Shown: positions 7,534 through 14,245 of the stretch, in pieces | Layout: each line of letters starts with the position of its first letter | How positions within the stretch are numbered: the stretch's first letter is position 1 | DNA from: an uncultured Desulfovibrio sp. | GTDB lineage: Bacteria; Desulfobacterota; Desulfovibrionia; Desulfovibrionales; Desulfovibrionaceae | Assembly (NCBI GenBank): GCA_945871415.1 | Contig: CAMBWG010000009.1 | Coordinates: 1-15,881, forward strand | Direction of reading: 5' to 3' | DNA: 15,881 nt | The notes under the pieces: generated by a model | Database searches by the model: none | Told to the model about the DNA's origin: nothing | Seen by the model: only the letters and a program-made list of their open reading frames with translations | Translations under genes and position numbers: made by a program

Positions 7534-7676
7534 AGAGCCTTTCACCTTTAAAAAAGCAACACGCAGGCGGCGGCACAGCGCCGCCCGGCCCGAATTAAGC
7601 GGAAAAACCGCGCTTTTCCGCGAAACGACAGGCCGTATGTTTTGAAACGCACAGCGTTTCAAACGGAAAATGCTCT
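7534..7676 (+). repeat. AGAGC-GCTCT intergenic repeat, copy C
   Basis: Full-length copy with exact AGAGC and GCTCT ends. The 5' hairpin is degraded. The others persist: GGCGGC-ACAGC-GCCGCC, GCGGAAAA/TTTTCCGC (one A and one T fewer than copies A and B) and TTTGAAACGC 7641-7650 with 7654-7663 around loop ACA. It lies in the divergent gap (7406-7801) between the glycosyltransferase gene and the TPR-like gene, unlike copies A and B, which lie between convergent genes. The rest of this gap holds only the promoter at 7454-7483 and a small hairpin at 7763. Confidence 0.88.
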
Positions 7677-7762
7677 GGGCCGGTATCCGCGTATACCTGT
7701 CAGAGGCTCCGGCCGACGGCTCTCTCCGGCTGCGGCACACCCCAACCGACAGTTCTAATAAT

Positions 7763-7786
7763 GCCCGTAGCGGGCCATTTTGTTTT
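7763..7786 (+). other. Small hairpin plus T-run in the leader of the TPR-like gene
   Basis: GCCCG-TAG-CGGGC (7763-7775) is followed by CATTTTGTTTT, ending some 15 bases before the start codon of the gene at 7802. It has the form of a weak intrinsic terminator placed in a leader. It could end upstream transcripts or attenuate this gene. The five-pair stem is short, so this is a tentative call. Confidence 0.35.
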
Positions 7787-7801
7787 CACGAGGCTTTTTC
7801 C

Positions 7802-8395
7802 ATGAATACACGCAAAATACGTGAGGATCTTGGCCGCGCCAAGGCCAGTGCCAACCGCAATGAACTCGAACGGGCCCTGGCCCTGAGCCTGCTGGCATTC
7901 AAGGAACTCGGCAACCAGGCGGCTCCTATGGACCTGCGCGGCGATTTCCGCGAAGCCATCAACAGCATTACCAGTCTGGCAGCCTTCCGGGAGCATTATG
8001 CAACCCCGATTATCTATCAGGGCGGCAAGGAACGGGAGGCCTTTGTCATCCTTGCCAAAGTCTACAAGGCGCTGCGTACTCAGGAAACGCAGGAAGAACC
8101 CTATGAAGAGGCCATGCAGCGCAAGATGGCGCTGGACAAGACCCTGAAGGAAGCCCGCGCCGAACTGGAACGCGGCAAGGTTTCCGAAGCCGACGCGCTC
8201 TACAGTCAGGCGCTTACCTATTACAAGGATGAAAACGCCATCTTTGCCATGATCGCCAGAGCGTTTATGGAAGTTGACGAGGTCGTCCGCGCTCTGGGCT
8301 ATCTGAAAAAAGGTCTCGCCGTCATGCCGGGCGACGCCGAATTGCAGGAGCTGTCGCAGAAATGCACGGCCCGGCGCGCGGAACTCGGACGATAA
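7802..8395 (+). CDS. TPR-like protein of unknown function
   Basis: A 197-aa soluble, helix-rich, charged protein with no signal peptide or membrane segment. Residues from about 125 onward (KVSEADALYSQALTYYKDE, then IFAMIARAFMEVDEVVRALG and YLKKGLAVMPGDAELQELS) have the spacing of two tetratricopeptide-like helix pairs ending in the typical Pro-x-Asp/Asn-Ala turn. The first ~110 residues are also helical, but I do not recognise a family. The start is the ATG at 7802, with GAGG (7790-7793) eight bases upstream. An in-frame ATG at 7670 lies inside repeat copy C and is unlikely. Such proteins act as protein-interaction scaffolds. The chemoreceptor gene is 217 bp downstream on the same strand, but no functional link is shown. 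Confidence 0.75.
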   Translation: MNTRKIREDLGRAKASANRNELERALALSLLAFKELGNQAAPMDLRGDFREAINSITSLAAFREHYATPIIYQGGKEREAFVILAKVYKALRTQETQEEPYEEAMQRKMALDKTLKEARAELERGKVSEADALYSQALTYYKDENAIFAMIARAFMEVDEVVRALGYLKKGLAVMPGDAELQELSQKCTARRAELGR

Positions 8396-8562
8396 CGAGA
8401 CGCAGACGACATCCTCCTCGCGGACGTATTTTCGACTAAAAACATGTCCGCGGGATGGCCGCGGAGCAGTTTCAGCGTGAAGTTGTTCCGGCATTCCAAA
8501 GGCGCGTTTCTCCGGTGGGCAGACCGGAATCCGCAGCCAGAACCATGACACGCCGCGCACCC

Positions 8563-8587
8563 GCCGGGAGCAGCATCCGCTCCCGGC
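8563..8587 (+). other. GC-rich hairpin just upstream of the chemoreceptor ribosome binding site
   Basis: A perfect 9-bp stem, GCCGGGAGC (8563-8571) with GCTCCCGGC (8579-8587), has a seven-base loop. It lies 15 bases before the GGAGG Shine-Dalgarno of the chemoreceptor gene. There is no T-run, so it is not a terminator. A smaller hairpin, TCCGGT/ACCGGA, lies just before it at about 8512-8528. The 8396-8612 gap otherwise shows no gene. This may be a structured leader. I did not match it to a known riboswitch class. Confidence 0.4.
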
Positions 8588-8612
8588 CTTCCGATGCGCG
8601 GGGGAGGGAACC

Positions 8613-10706
8613 ATGGGCAGCATAAAAGCCCGTATTCTACTGGGGATCATCGGCCCGCTGCTGATCCTCAGCATCTGCACAGGCGCAGTAACCATCCTCA
8701 AAATGCGGGATACCGCCATTGAGGACTTTACCACCAAGAGCACGCAGGCGCTCATGCTTGTTGATGCCTACATCGGCAAGCTCATCTCCATGACGCAGAG
8801 CAACGCCGCCGATCTTGGCCGCATCCCGGAAGTCATTGACGGCCTGGGCAAGTTCCGCAACTTCCGGGATGAAAACAGCGATACCGTCTATCGTCATGCC
8901 GATCTCTCTCCCGAGGCGCGCTCCATTACCGAGCATCTTGTCCGCATGGCGGCGGTCAACAAGGACTATTCCCAGATTTTCATAGGCTATGCGGACGGCA
9001 GCTACGCCACCTCGCTGGAAACCGTCAACGTGCCTGCGCACCGGGATATGTCCAGACGCGCCTGGTATCTCGAAGCCATGAAGAACGCGTCCGATCTGGG
9101 ACTCAGCACCGTCTACCGCAATATCAAGAATATCTACGTCACCAGCATCACCTGCAAACTGCGGAATGCTGCGGGCAAGGTGACCGGCATTCTGTGCATC
9201 GATCTTTCTCTTGAAGATCTGTCGCGGCTTATCAGCTCCATGCAGCTGGGCAGATCCGGGCGTTTTCTCCTGATCGAAAATACGGGGCGCATTCTCTGCT
9301 CTCCCCTTTCGCCGTCTGACGAAGGAAAATTCCTCGGCAAGGAATTCAAAGATGCCGGGCTGGAAGAGGTCATGCGCCAGCCGGACGGCGTTCATACGGT
9401 TCCCAACGGCGATCAGCTCGTCAAGGTAACGTCGCACACCACGGATTACGGTTGGAAAATCCTCTATGCCGAAGATGAAAACGAAATCTTCGCGCCCACA
9501 ACGTCCGCCATCCGCATCATCGCCATCGTCAGCCTCTCGGTAACCGCCCTCATGGTCATTCTCGGCCTGCTGCTGGCAACGTCCATCAGCACGCCTCTGA
9601 AGGCCCTTGTGCGCTACGCCGACGACGTTGCCACCGGCGACCTCAACGCCCGGCCCCATACGACGCGCCTCTACGGCGAACTGCGGCATCTGAACGACGC
9701 GCTTTCCCGTATGGTGGCCCATCTGCGGGATCTTCTCTCCACCTCGCAGCAGCAGACCGACGAGGCCCGCAAGCAGACGGAAATCGCCCGGCAGGCCGTG
9801 GAAGCCGCCGACAAGGCCCGCAAGGATGCCGAAGAAGCCAAACGCATCGGCATTCTGACCGCCGCCGAACAGCTTGAAGGCATTGTCAACGCCCTGTCGT
9901 CCGCCTCCAGCCGCCTGTCCGCACAGATTGATCAGGTCAGCAGGAATGCCGGCAACGCGGCAACACGCCTGAGCGAAGCCGCCACCGCCATGAACGAGAT
10001 GACGGCTACCGTTCAGGAAGTGGCCCGCAATGCCTCCGATGCGTCCCAGACCTCGGCGGGCACACGGCAGCAGGCCAATGCCGGCAAGGATATTGTCACC
10101 GCCTCGCTGGAAAGCACGCGCCGCATGCATGCCGCATCCGTGGCTCTGAAAGAGGACATGGGCGAGCTGAACCGGCACGCAACATCCATTACGCAGGTCA
10201 TGGGCGTTATCTCCGACATTGCGGATCAGACCAACCTGCTGGCGCTCAATGCGGCCATTGAAGCCGCACGTGCCGGCGAGGCCGGACGCGGTTTCGCCGT
10301 CGTTGCCGACGAAGTCCGCAAGCTGGCTGAAAAGACCATGGCTTCCACCAGCGAAGTCAGTGGCGCCGTTCAGTCTATCCAGTCCAGCATGAACAAGAGC
10401 ATGGCGGCCGTTGACACCACGGTGAATGAAATTCAGCAGGCAACGGAATACTCGACGCAGGCCGGCGCGGCTCTGGAAGCCATCGTTCAGGATGCCGACA
10501 ATACCGCCGACGAAGTCAGCGCCATCGCCACCGCCAGTCAGGAACAATCCGCCGCCAGCGACGAGATCAACCGCTCCATCAACGAGGTCAATCTGACGGC
10601 TGCCAGCATGGCGCAGACCCTGAACGAATCCGCCCAGGCCATTGCCGAGCTGGCGCAGCAGGCAAAGGAACTGAGCGCGCTGGTGGAACAGATGCGCCGG
10701 GGCTGA
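8613..10706 (+). CDS. Methyl-accepting chemotaxis protein with periplasmic dCache domain
   Basis: A 697-aa transmembrane chemoreceptor. TM1 spans about 8-29, a periplasmic sensor about 34-295, TM2 about 299-323, HAMP about 324-377, a coiled coil (Gln/Glu/Ala-rich, 376-412) and the cytoplasmic signalling domain to the end. The highly conserved hairpin tip, which docks CheA/CheW, is at about 538-574, including [20 protein letters not shown]. The sensor has dCache-type features: RAWYLEA (R149, W151, Y152) and CIDLSL with D197. These match four of the five positions reported for amino-acid-binding dCache domains; the expected Tyr five residues before the Arg is R144 here. There is no C-terminal CheR-tethering pentapeptide. 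GGAGG (8603-8607) precedes the ATG by five bases. Ligand prediction is tentative; the receptor class is certain. Confidence 0.95.
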   Translation: MGSIKARILLGIIGPLLILSICTGAVTILKMRDTAIEDFTTKSTQALMLVDAYIGKLISMTQSNAADLGRIPEVIDGLGKFRNFRDENSDTVYRHADLSPEARSITEHLVRMAAVNKDYSQIFIGYADGSYATSLETVNVPAHRDMSRRAWYLEAMKNASDLGLSTVYRNIKNIYVTSITCKLRNAAGKVTGILCIDLSLEDLSRLISSMQLGRSGRFLLIENTGRILCSPLSPSDEGKFLGKEFKDAGLEEVMRQPDGVHTVPNGDQLVKVTSHTTDYGWKILYAEDENEIFAPTTSAIRIIAIVSLSVTALMVILGLLLATSISTPLKALVRYADDVATGDLNARPHTTRLYGELRHLNDALSRMVAHLRDLLSTSQQQTDEARKQTEIARQAVEAADKARKDAEEAKRIGILTAAEQLEGIVNALSSASSRLSAQIDQVSRNAGNAATRLSEAATAMNEMTATVQEVARNASDASQTSAGTRQQANAGKDIVTASLESTRRMHAASVALKEDMGELNRHATSITQVMGVISDIADQTNLLALNAAIEAARAGEAGRGFAVVADEVRKLAEKTMASTSEVSGAVQSIQSSMNKSMAAVDTTVNEIQQATEYSTQAGAALEAIVQDADNTADEVSAIATASQEQSAASDEINRSINEVNLTAASMAQTLNESAQAIAELAQQAKELSALVEQMRRG

Positions 10707-10732
10707 TTTTGAAGACGAGAGGTCAGGTTACA

Positions 10733-10803
10733 GGGGGAGGGGGAACCCCTTTCGCTGGCGCGCAAAGCGGTTCCCCCTCCCCCGGGCCCCCTCCCCTTCC
10801 CCA
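10733..10803 (+). repeat. GC-rich hairpin plus C-rich tract, repeat family 2, copy 2
   Basis: A perfect 15-bp stem, GGGGGAGGGGGAACC (10733-10747) with GGTTCCCCCTCCCCC (10769-10783), has further pairing (CTTT/AAAG) inside the loop. It is followed by a C-rich tract ending CCCCAAACGCG. It begins 26 bases after the chemoreceptor stop, the same placement as copy 1 after livF, and shares sequence with it (GGGGGAA at the left, a CTTT/TTGC-type loop, GCCCCCTCC then CCCCAAA at the right). Confidence 0.72.
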
Positions 10804-10893
10804 AACGCGCTTTATTCAGGAGGATGAAAAGCTGCGGATACGCCGACGCGTTTCCAGTGCCGACCGTCCCCCGGAAGGATGAAGAAAGAACAG

Positions 10894-10930
10894 AGGCGGG
10901 CACGCTTTCGGAGCGTGACCGCCTTTCCTC
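10894..10930 (+). terminator. Probable intrinsic terminator after the chemoreceptor gene
   Basis: AGGCGG (10894-10899) pairs with CCGCCT (10919-10924). An inner ACGCT/AGCGT continues the stem across one mismatch and closes a TTCGG loop. TTTCCTC follows. It lies downstream of family 2 copy 2. It argues against starting the next gene at the in-frame ATG at 10879, which would put this hairpin inside the coding region. Confidence 0.55.
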
Positions 10931-10971
10931 TGCGAGAGAAAGATATGCACGGAGTCATTGCCGGTATAATC

Positions 10972-11421
10972 ATGAACGCGATCTGTAAAAAGATAGGGCC
11001 GGTTGCTTTTCTTCTCTGTTCTGCGGCCTGTACAACTCTTTCTGACGATATGCTGACGAAAAAATTTGACCTGCCCACGCACGTGGCATTCAAAAAAGAA
11101 TTGAGCATCGCGGAAATAAAAAAACAACTGCCTCTCCAGCTGGAAGAAACAAGGTTCCTTAAAGATATCTCTTTTGATCCGAAAAACAACAGGGTAACAC
11201 AGACCATCGCTATAACAAATGGAACAAGAGAAGAGGCTTACGCGCACTTTTCCGAATCTCTCATGAGAAAGGCCTTTTCCGGATACCTCTGTGATGTAAA
11301 CAAAAAAAATTTTCGTAATGGCTATGACAACCTTGAATTTATCTTTCTGGACAAAAATGACAGGGAACTTATCCGTATTTTCCTGAACCATGATATCTGT
11401 AGTAAAGCCCCCGCCTTCTGA
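10972..11421 (+). CDS. Putative small lipoprotein or exported protein, unknown family
   Basis: I do not recognise this 149-aa protein. Starting at the ATG at 10972 gives a short lysine-containing N-region (MNAICKK), a hydrophobic core and SAAC at 17-20, a weak lipobox with Ser instead of Leu at -3. It could thus be a lipoprotein anchored at Cys20, or simply secreted. The mature part is charged. Two further cysteines (107 and 143) could form a disulfide, and the C-terminal pattern NGYDNLEFIFLDKNDRELI looks like a beta-hairpin. The start is uncertain: no clear Shine-Dalgarno precedes 10972, and the ATG at 10945 gives a longer N-terminus. Base composition is clearly more AT-rich than its neighbours (many AAA/AAT/ATA codons), suggesting acquired DNA. 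It is flanked by terminators, so it is probably monocistronic. Confidence 0.6.
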   Translation: MNAICKKIGPVAFLLCSAACTTLSDDMLTKKFDLPTHVAFKKELSIAEIKKQLPLQLEETRFLKDISFDPKNNRVTQTIAITNGTREEAYAHFSESLMRKAFSGYLCDVNKKNFRNGYDNLEFIFLDKNDRELIRIFLNHDICSKAPAF

Positions 11422-11483
11422 CAGAGAAACAGGGCTTTGACGAATAAAGAAACTATCTGCACGGGAATACAACAATAACACGC

Positions 11484-11510
11484 CCGGCCCTGTGCCGGAT
11501 TTTCTTTTTT
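11484..11510 (+). terminator. Intrinsic terminator after the putative lipoprotein gene
   Basis: CCGGC-CCTGT-GCCGG (11484-11498) is followed by a strong T-tract, TTTTCTTTTTT, to 11510. The stem is short but the tract is long. Repeat copy D begins at the very next base. Confidence 0.7.
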
Positions 11511-11703
11511 AGAGCAATTCAACTTTGAAATGAGAGAAAGCTCTCGATTCATATGTCGTAATCGTTGCCGTTTGTATTTCTCAGCGCGCCATTTTCATAG
11601 CGGCAGATAAGGATATTCTTTTTACATCTCAAAGTTGAAATGCGAGGCGGCGGCACAGGCCGTATGGTTTGAAATGCTTCGCATTTCAAACTGAAAATAC
11701 TCT
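11511..11703 (+). repeat. AGAGC-GCTCT intergenic repeat, copy D (rearranged)
   Basis: A rearranged copy. It starts AGAGCAATTCAACTTTGAAA, reaches a premature GCTCT at 11540-11544, is interrupted by about 84 bases of unrelated A/T-richer DNA (11545-11628), then resumes at TCAAAGTTGAAATGCGAGG. The central hairpin block is missing. The join reads GGCACAG-GCCG, as expected from deletion between the two ACAG words of an intact copy. The 3' hairpin GTTTGAAATGC (11667-11677 with 11681-11691, loop TTC) is intact, and the end is a changed ACTCT. TCAACTTTGA (11519-11528) and TCAAAGTTGA (11629-11638) flank the insert as a perfect inverted repeat. The gap 11422-11810 otherwise contains only terminators. 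Confidence 0.8.
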
Positions 11704-11761
11704 GGAGCGGAGCTTTACATTTTTTCGGCAAATCCGGGCCGCTGCCGAAGAGTGAAAAAGA

Positions 11762-11798
11762 AAAGAGCGGTCACGTTCCGGGAACGCGACCGCTCTTT
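11762..11798 (-). terminator. Intrinsic terminator of tRNA-Leu
   Basis: An 11-bp stem, AAAGAGCGGTC (11762-11772) with GACCGCTCTTT (11788-11798), is extended past one mismatch by CGTT/AACG around CCGG. On the - strand it is followed by TTTTCTTTTTC. It starts 13 bases beyond the tRNA CCA end. Confidence 0.85.
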
Positions 11799-11810
11799 CA
11801 GCTGCAAAAC

Positions 11811-11894
11811 TGGTGCGAGAGGCGGGACTTGAACCCGCATGGCCAGGCCGCTGGATTCTAAGTCCAGTGCGTCTACCAATTCCGCCACTCTCGC
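11811..11894 (-). tRNA. tRNA-Leu, anticodon UAG
   Basis: The - strand folds as a class II tRNA. The acceptor stem GCGAGAG pairs with CTCTCGC, followed by discriminator A and an encoded CCA (11811-11813). The D-arm contains GGTAGACGC, the anticodon stem-loop is CTGGA-CTTAGAA-TCCAG, giving anticodon TAG, a short variable arm follows, and the T-arm is GCGGGTTCAAGTCCCGC. It reads CUA and probably other CUN codons. The length (84 nt with CCA) and the long variable region fit leucine. It has its own promoter and terminator. TrmFO, encoded in this window, would be expected to methylate U54 of such tRNAs. Confidence 0.97.
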
Positions 11895-11906
11895 AGACTG
11901 TGGCGC

Positions 11907-11935
11907 AGATTAGCAAAAGAGCGGGAGCCGCGCAA
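11907..11935 (-). promoter_or_regulatory. Promoter of tRNA-Leu
   Basis: On the - strand TTGCGC (11930-11935), a 17-base spacer and TAATCT (11907-11912) end 12 bases before the tRNA 5' end. This is a good sigma70-type arrangement with room for a leader of about five bases. A GCGCAA/TTGCGC hairpin (11930-11944) overlaps the -35. Confidence 0.6.
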
Positions 11936-11997
11936 GCATTGCGCCTGCCCCTGCGGAAGCGGGAAAAGAAAAGACTTTCCCCGTCATCATATGGAAT

Positions 11998-12642
11998 TTA
12001 TTTAACTTCCATACCAAGACGATCCCAGCGGACGCTTTCGCTCACGCCCTTGCCGGAAAAGCCTTCCCACGACCAGTAAATGCGCCAGGCCTTGGCGCGC
12101 ATGGCCGACCGATCCACAAAACCCCAGAAGCGCGAATCCTCGGAATTATCCCGGTTATCGCCCATCATGAAGTATTTGCCGGGGGGAACTGTCACTTCGC
12201 CGAAATTGTCGCGAATGGGACGAATGCTGTCGCCGTCGATGAATTGAATATACGGTTCGCGTACGGCTTCGCCGTTGACGTACAACTGCTTGTTGACGAC
12301 CTTGATTGTGTCGCCGGGTACGCCGATAACGCGTTTGATGTAATCCACCGAAGGATCGTTGGGATATTCAAAAATAACGACATCCCCACGCTTGGGGTCT
12401 TCCCCCTTGTAGATATAAAAATCCGTAAACGGCACCTTGATGCCATAGGCAAACTTGTTGCCCAGCAGATGATCGCCCACCAGCAGCGTCGGCACCATCG
12501 ATTCAGAGGGAATTTTGAAAGCCTGCACCACAAAAGTTCTGATGACAAAAGCAATGAGCAGGGCAACAAAAAGCGCTTCCGCGTATTCGCGCAGCACGGA
12601 CTTTTTGCGCACGGGGCGGCTGTTCAACAGCAGTTCGCTCAT
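11998..12642 (-). CDS. lepB: Signal peptidase I
   Basis: Type I leader peptidase (214 aa), which cleaves signal peptides from exported proteins at the outer face of the inner membrane. One N-terminal membrane helix (about 22-39) follows a basic stretch. The catalytic serine is Ser48 in IPSESMVPTL, and the general-base lysine is Lys103 in DYIKRVIGVPGD. The conserved box E, MMGDNRDNSEDSRFWGFV, lies toward the C-terminus. This single-helix short form is the common bacterial type, as opposed to the two-helix E. coli enzyme. AAGGAG lies five bases before the ATG. It is monocistronic, with a possible promoter at 12684-12712. tRNA-Leu lies downstream but has its own promoter. Confidence 0.95.
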   Translation of the reverse strand: MSELLLNSRPVRKKSVLREYAEALFVALLIAFVIRTFVVQAFKIPSESMVPTLLVGDHLLGNKFAYGIKVPFTDFYIYKGEDPKRGDVVIFEYPNDPSVDYIKRVIGVPGDTIKVVNKQLYVNGEAVREPYIQFIDGDSIRPIRDNFGEVTVPPGKYFMMGDNRDNSEDSRFWGFVDRSAMRAKAWRIYWSWEGFSGKGVSESVRWDRLGMEVK

Positions 12643-12683
12643 GATTTCTCCTTGTAAGGCGAATTTTGCCGCAAAGCAGGGTC

Positions 12684-12712
12684 AGTATGCCTTGAGCCGG
12701 TAAGAAGGGCAA
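12684..12712 (-). promoter_or_regulatory. Putative lepB promoter
   Basis: On the - strand TTGCCC (12707-12712), a 17-base spacer and CATACT (12684-12689) lie about 40 bases before the lepB start. Each box matches 4/6 of consensus, so this is tentative. Confidence 0.35.
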
Positions 12713-12789
12713 GTCTCAGGGACGACACACGGCTTTTCTGTGGGCAGGAAGCGGAAAAGCAGGACTGGACAGCCTTGTTGCTTCTCCCG

Positions 12790-12821
12790 TACAGCCCGGA
12801 AAGCGTGCCTTCCGGGCTGTA
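12790..12821 (-). terminator. Terminator-like hairpin after the NSS transporter genes
   Basis: A perfect 12-bp stem, TACAGCCCGGAA (12790-12801) with its complement at 12810-12821, has an eight-base loop. It is 13 bases past the stop of the downstream NSS gene. The - strand has no T-run after it, so termination or RNA 3'-end stabilisation are both possible. Confidence 0.55.
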
Positions 12822-12834
12822 TGAAAACGAAAGC

Positions 12835-14217
12835 CTACTTGCCGCCGAAGCGATCCACATAGCCCATGACGAACAGGAAGAGAATCACCAGAGGCAGAAT
12901 ATAGGTCAGATACGGCCGCAGCCAGGCAGGGAACTTCATGCCTTCGCCGGTATCCGTTTCGGCAATGAACTTGTCCCAGCCCCAGCCGTAGCGAATGCAG
13001 CAGAACAGCAGGAAGAACAGGCCGCCCAGAGGCAGCATATGGTTGCTGATGATGAAGTCTTCAAGATCCAGCACCGACGTGCCTTTTCCGAAGGGCTGGA
13101 AGTCGGACCAGAGATTGAAGCCCAGCGCGCACGGCAGGGAAAGCACCCAGAGGCCGATCAGATGCAGCACCACAGCCCGGCGGCGCGGCATGCCCCAGAC
13201 GTCCACGCTGTAGGAAATGATATTCTCGAACACGGCGATGACGGTGGACAGCGCCGCAAAGGCCATGAGGATGAAGAACAGCGTTCCCCACAACCGGCCG
13301 AGAAACATGTTGTTGAAGATATTGGGCAGCGTCACGAACACAAGACCGGGACCGGAATTGGGCGACACCCCGAACGAGAAGCAGGCGGGAAATATAATCA
13401 GACCGGCAAAAATACCCACCAGCGTATTGAACAGCGTAATCCAGAGAGCCTCGCCGGTCAGGGCGCGCTCCTTGCTCTGATAGCTGCCGAAAATGGTCAT
13501 GGCGCCGATGCCGACGGACAGACAGAAGAAGGACTGATTCATGGCGGCGCTGATGACGTTGAACACGCCCTTTTCCAGGAAGCGATCCACGTCGGGCACA
13601 AGGTAGAAGCGCACGCCCTCCAGGGCCCCGGGCAGCAGCAGTGCGCGCACCACCAGCACCAGCAGGATAAGCACAAGACCGACCATCATGAGCTTGACCA
13701 CGCGCTCCACGCCCTTCTGCACGCCCATGGCGCAGATGCCGGAACCAATGAGCACCACCAGCGTCATGCCCAGCACCTGCGTGCCGGCGCTCCCGAGCAC
13801 CTCGCCGAAGAAGGCTCCCACCTGAGCCGGTTGCAACCCGCTCAGCGCGCCCGAAGCCGTATACCAGCAGTAGAGAAGCATCCAGCCCGTCACCACGGTA
13901 TAGAACATCATGAGCACGTAACTGCCCACCAGCGCCCACCAGCCGAAGCGGTGCCAGTGGGTCCCCTCGGGCTCCAGACGGCCGAAGGCCAGCCCCATAT
14001 TGCGCCGGGCGGCGCGCCCCACCGCGAACTCCATGATCATGATGGGCACCACGGCCAGCAGACAGATCAGGAAAATGCCGACAAAGATGGCCCCGCCGTA
14101 ATTGCCCGTGATGTACGGGAAGCGCCAGACATTGCCAAGACCGATGGCGCAGCCCGCCGACAGCAGCAGAAAGCCCAGACGGCTGCTCAACATTTCACGC
14201 GTTTTTTTCTCTGCCAT
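12835..14217 (-). CDS. Sodium-dependent NSS-family (LeuT-like) transporter, paralogue 1
   Basis: Integral membrane symporter of the neurotransmitter:sodium symporter family (460 aa, ~11-12 helices). These import amino acids or related amines with Na+. TM1 carries SAGCAIGLGNVWRFPYITG (residues 20-38), and TM6 carries NQSFFCLSVGIGAMTIFGSY. Aligned by eye to LeuT, the Na1 ligands are A24, C232 (LeuT T254), N264 (LeuT N286) and N29. The Na2-region helix reads AFAALSTVIAVFENI (319-333). The T254-to-Cys change is unusual. GGGAG lies eight bases before the ATG. It lies 28 bases downstream of paralogue 2 and is very likely co-transcribed with it. The substrate cannot be assigned. Confidence 0.93.
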   Translation of the reverse strand: MAEKKTREMLSSRLGFLLLSAGCAIGLGNVWRFPYITGNYGGAIFVGIFLICLLAVVPIMIMEFAVGRAARRNMGLAFGRLEPEGTHWHRFGWWALVGSYVLMMFYTVVTGWMLLYCWYTASGALSGLQPAQVGAFFGEVLGSAGTQVLGMTLVVLIGSGICAMGVQKGVERVVKLMMVGLVLILLVLVVRALLLPGALEGVRFYLVPDVDRFLEKGVFNVISAAMNQSFFCLSVGIGAMTIFGSYQSKERALTGEALWITLFNTLVGIFAGLIIFPACFSFGVSPNSGPGLVFVTLPNIFNNMFLGRLWGTLFFILMAFAALSTVIAVFENIISYSVDVWGMPRRRAVVLHLIGLWVLSLPCALGFNLWSDFQPFGKGTSVLDLEDFIISNHMLPLGGLFFLLFCCIRYGWGWDKFIAETDTGEGMKFPAWLRPYLTYILPLVILFLFVMGYVDRFGGK

Positions 14218-14245
14218 AAAAACGACTCCCAGACTCCGGCCCGGC

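Noticed and set aside
8512..8560. CCGGTG...CCGG stretch resembling part of a cobalamin riboswitch
   Set aside because: The rest of the B12-box and the conserved core (GCCACTG, CCCGC-ACTGT type elements) are absent, and the downstream gene is a chemoreceptor.
8637..10547. 636-codon - strand open frame opposite the chemoreceptor gene
   Set aside because: The opposite strand encodes a complete dCache-HAMP-MCP protein with strong motifs and a good ribosome binding site. The - strand frame has no domain features.
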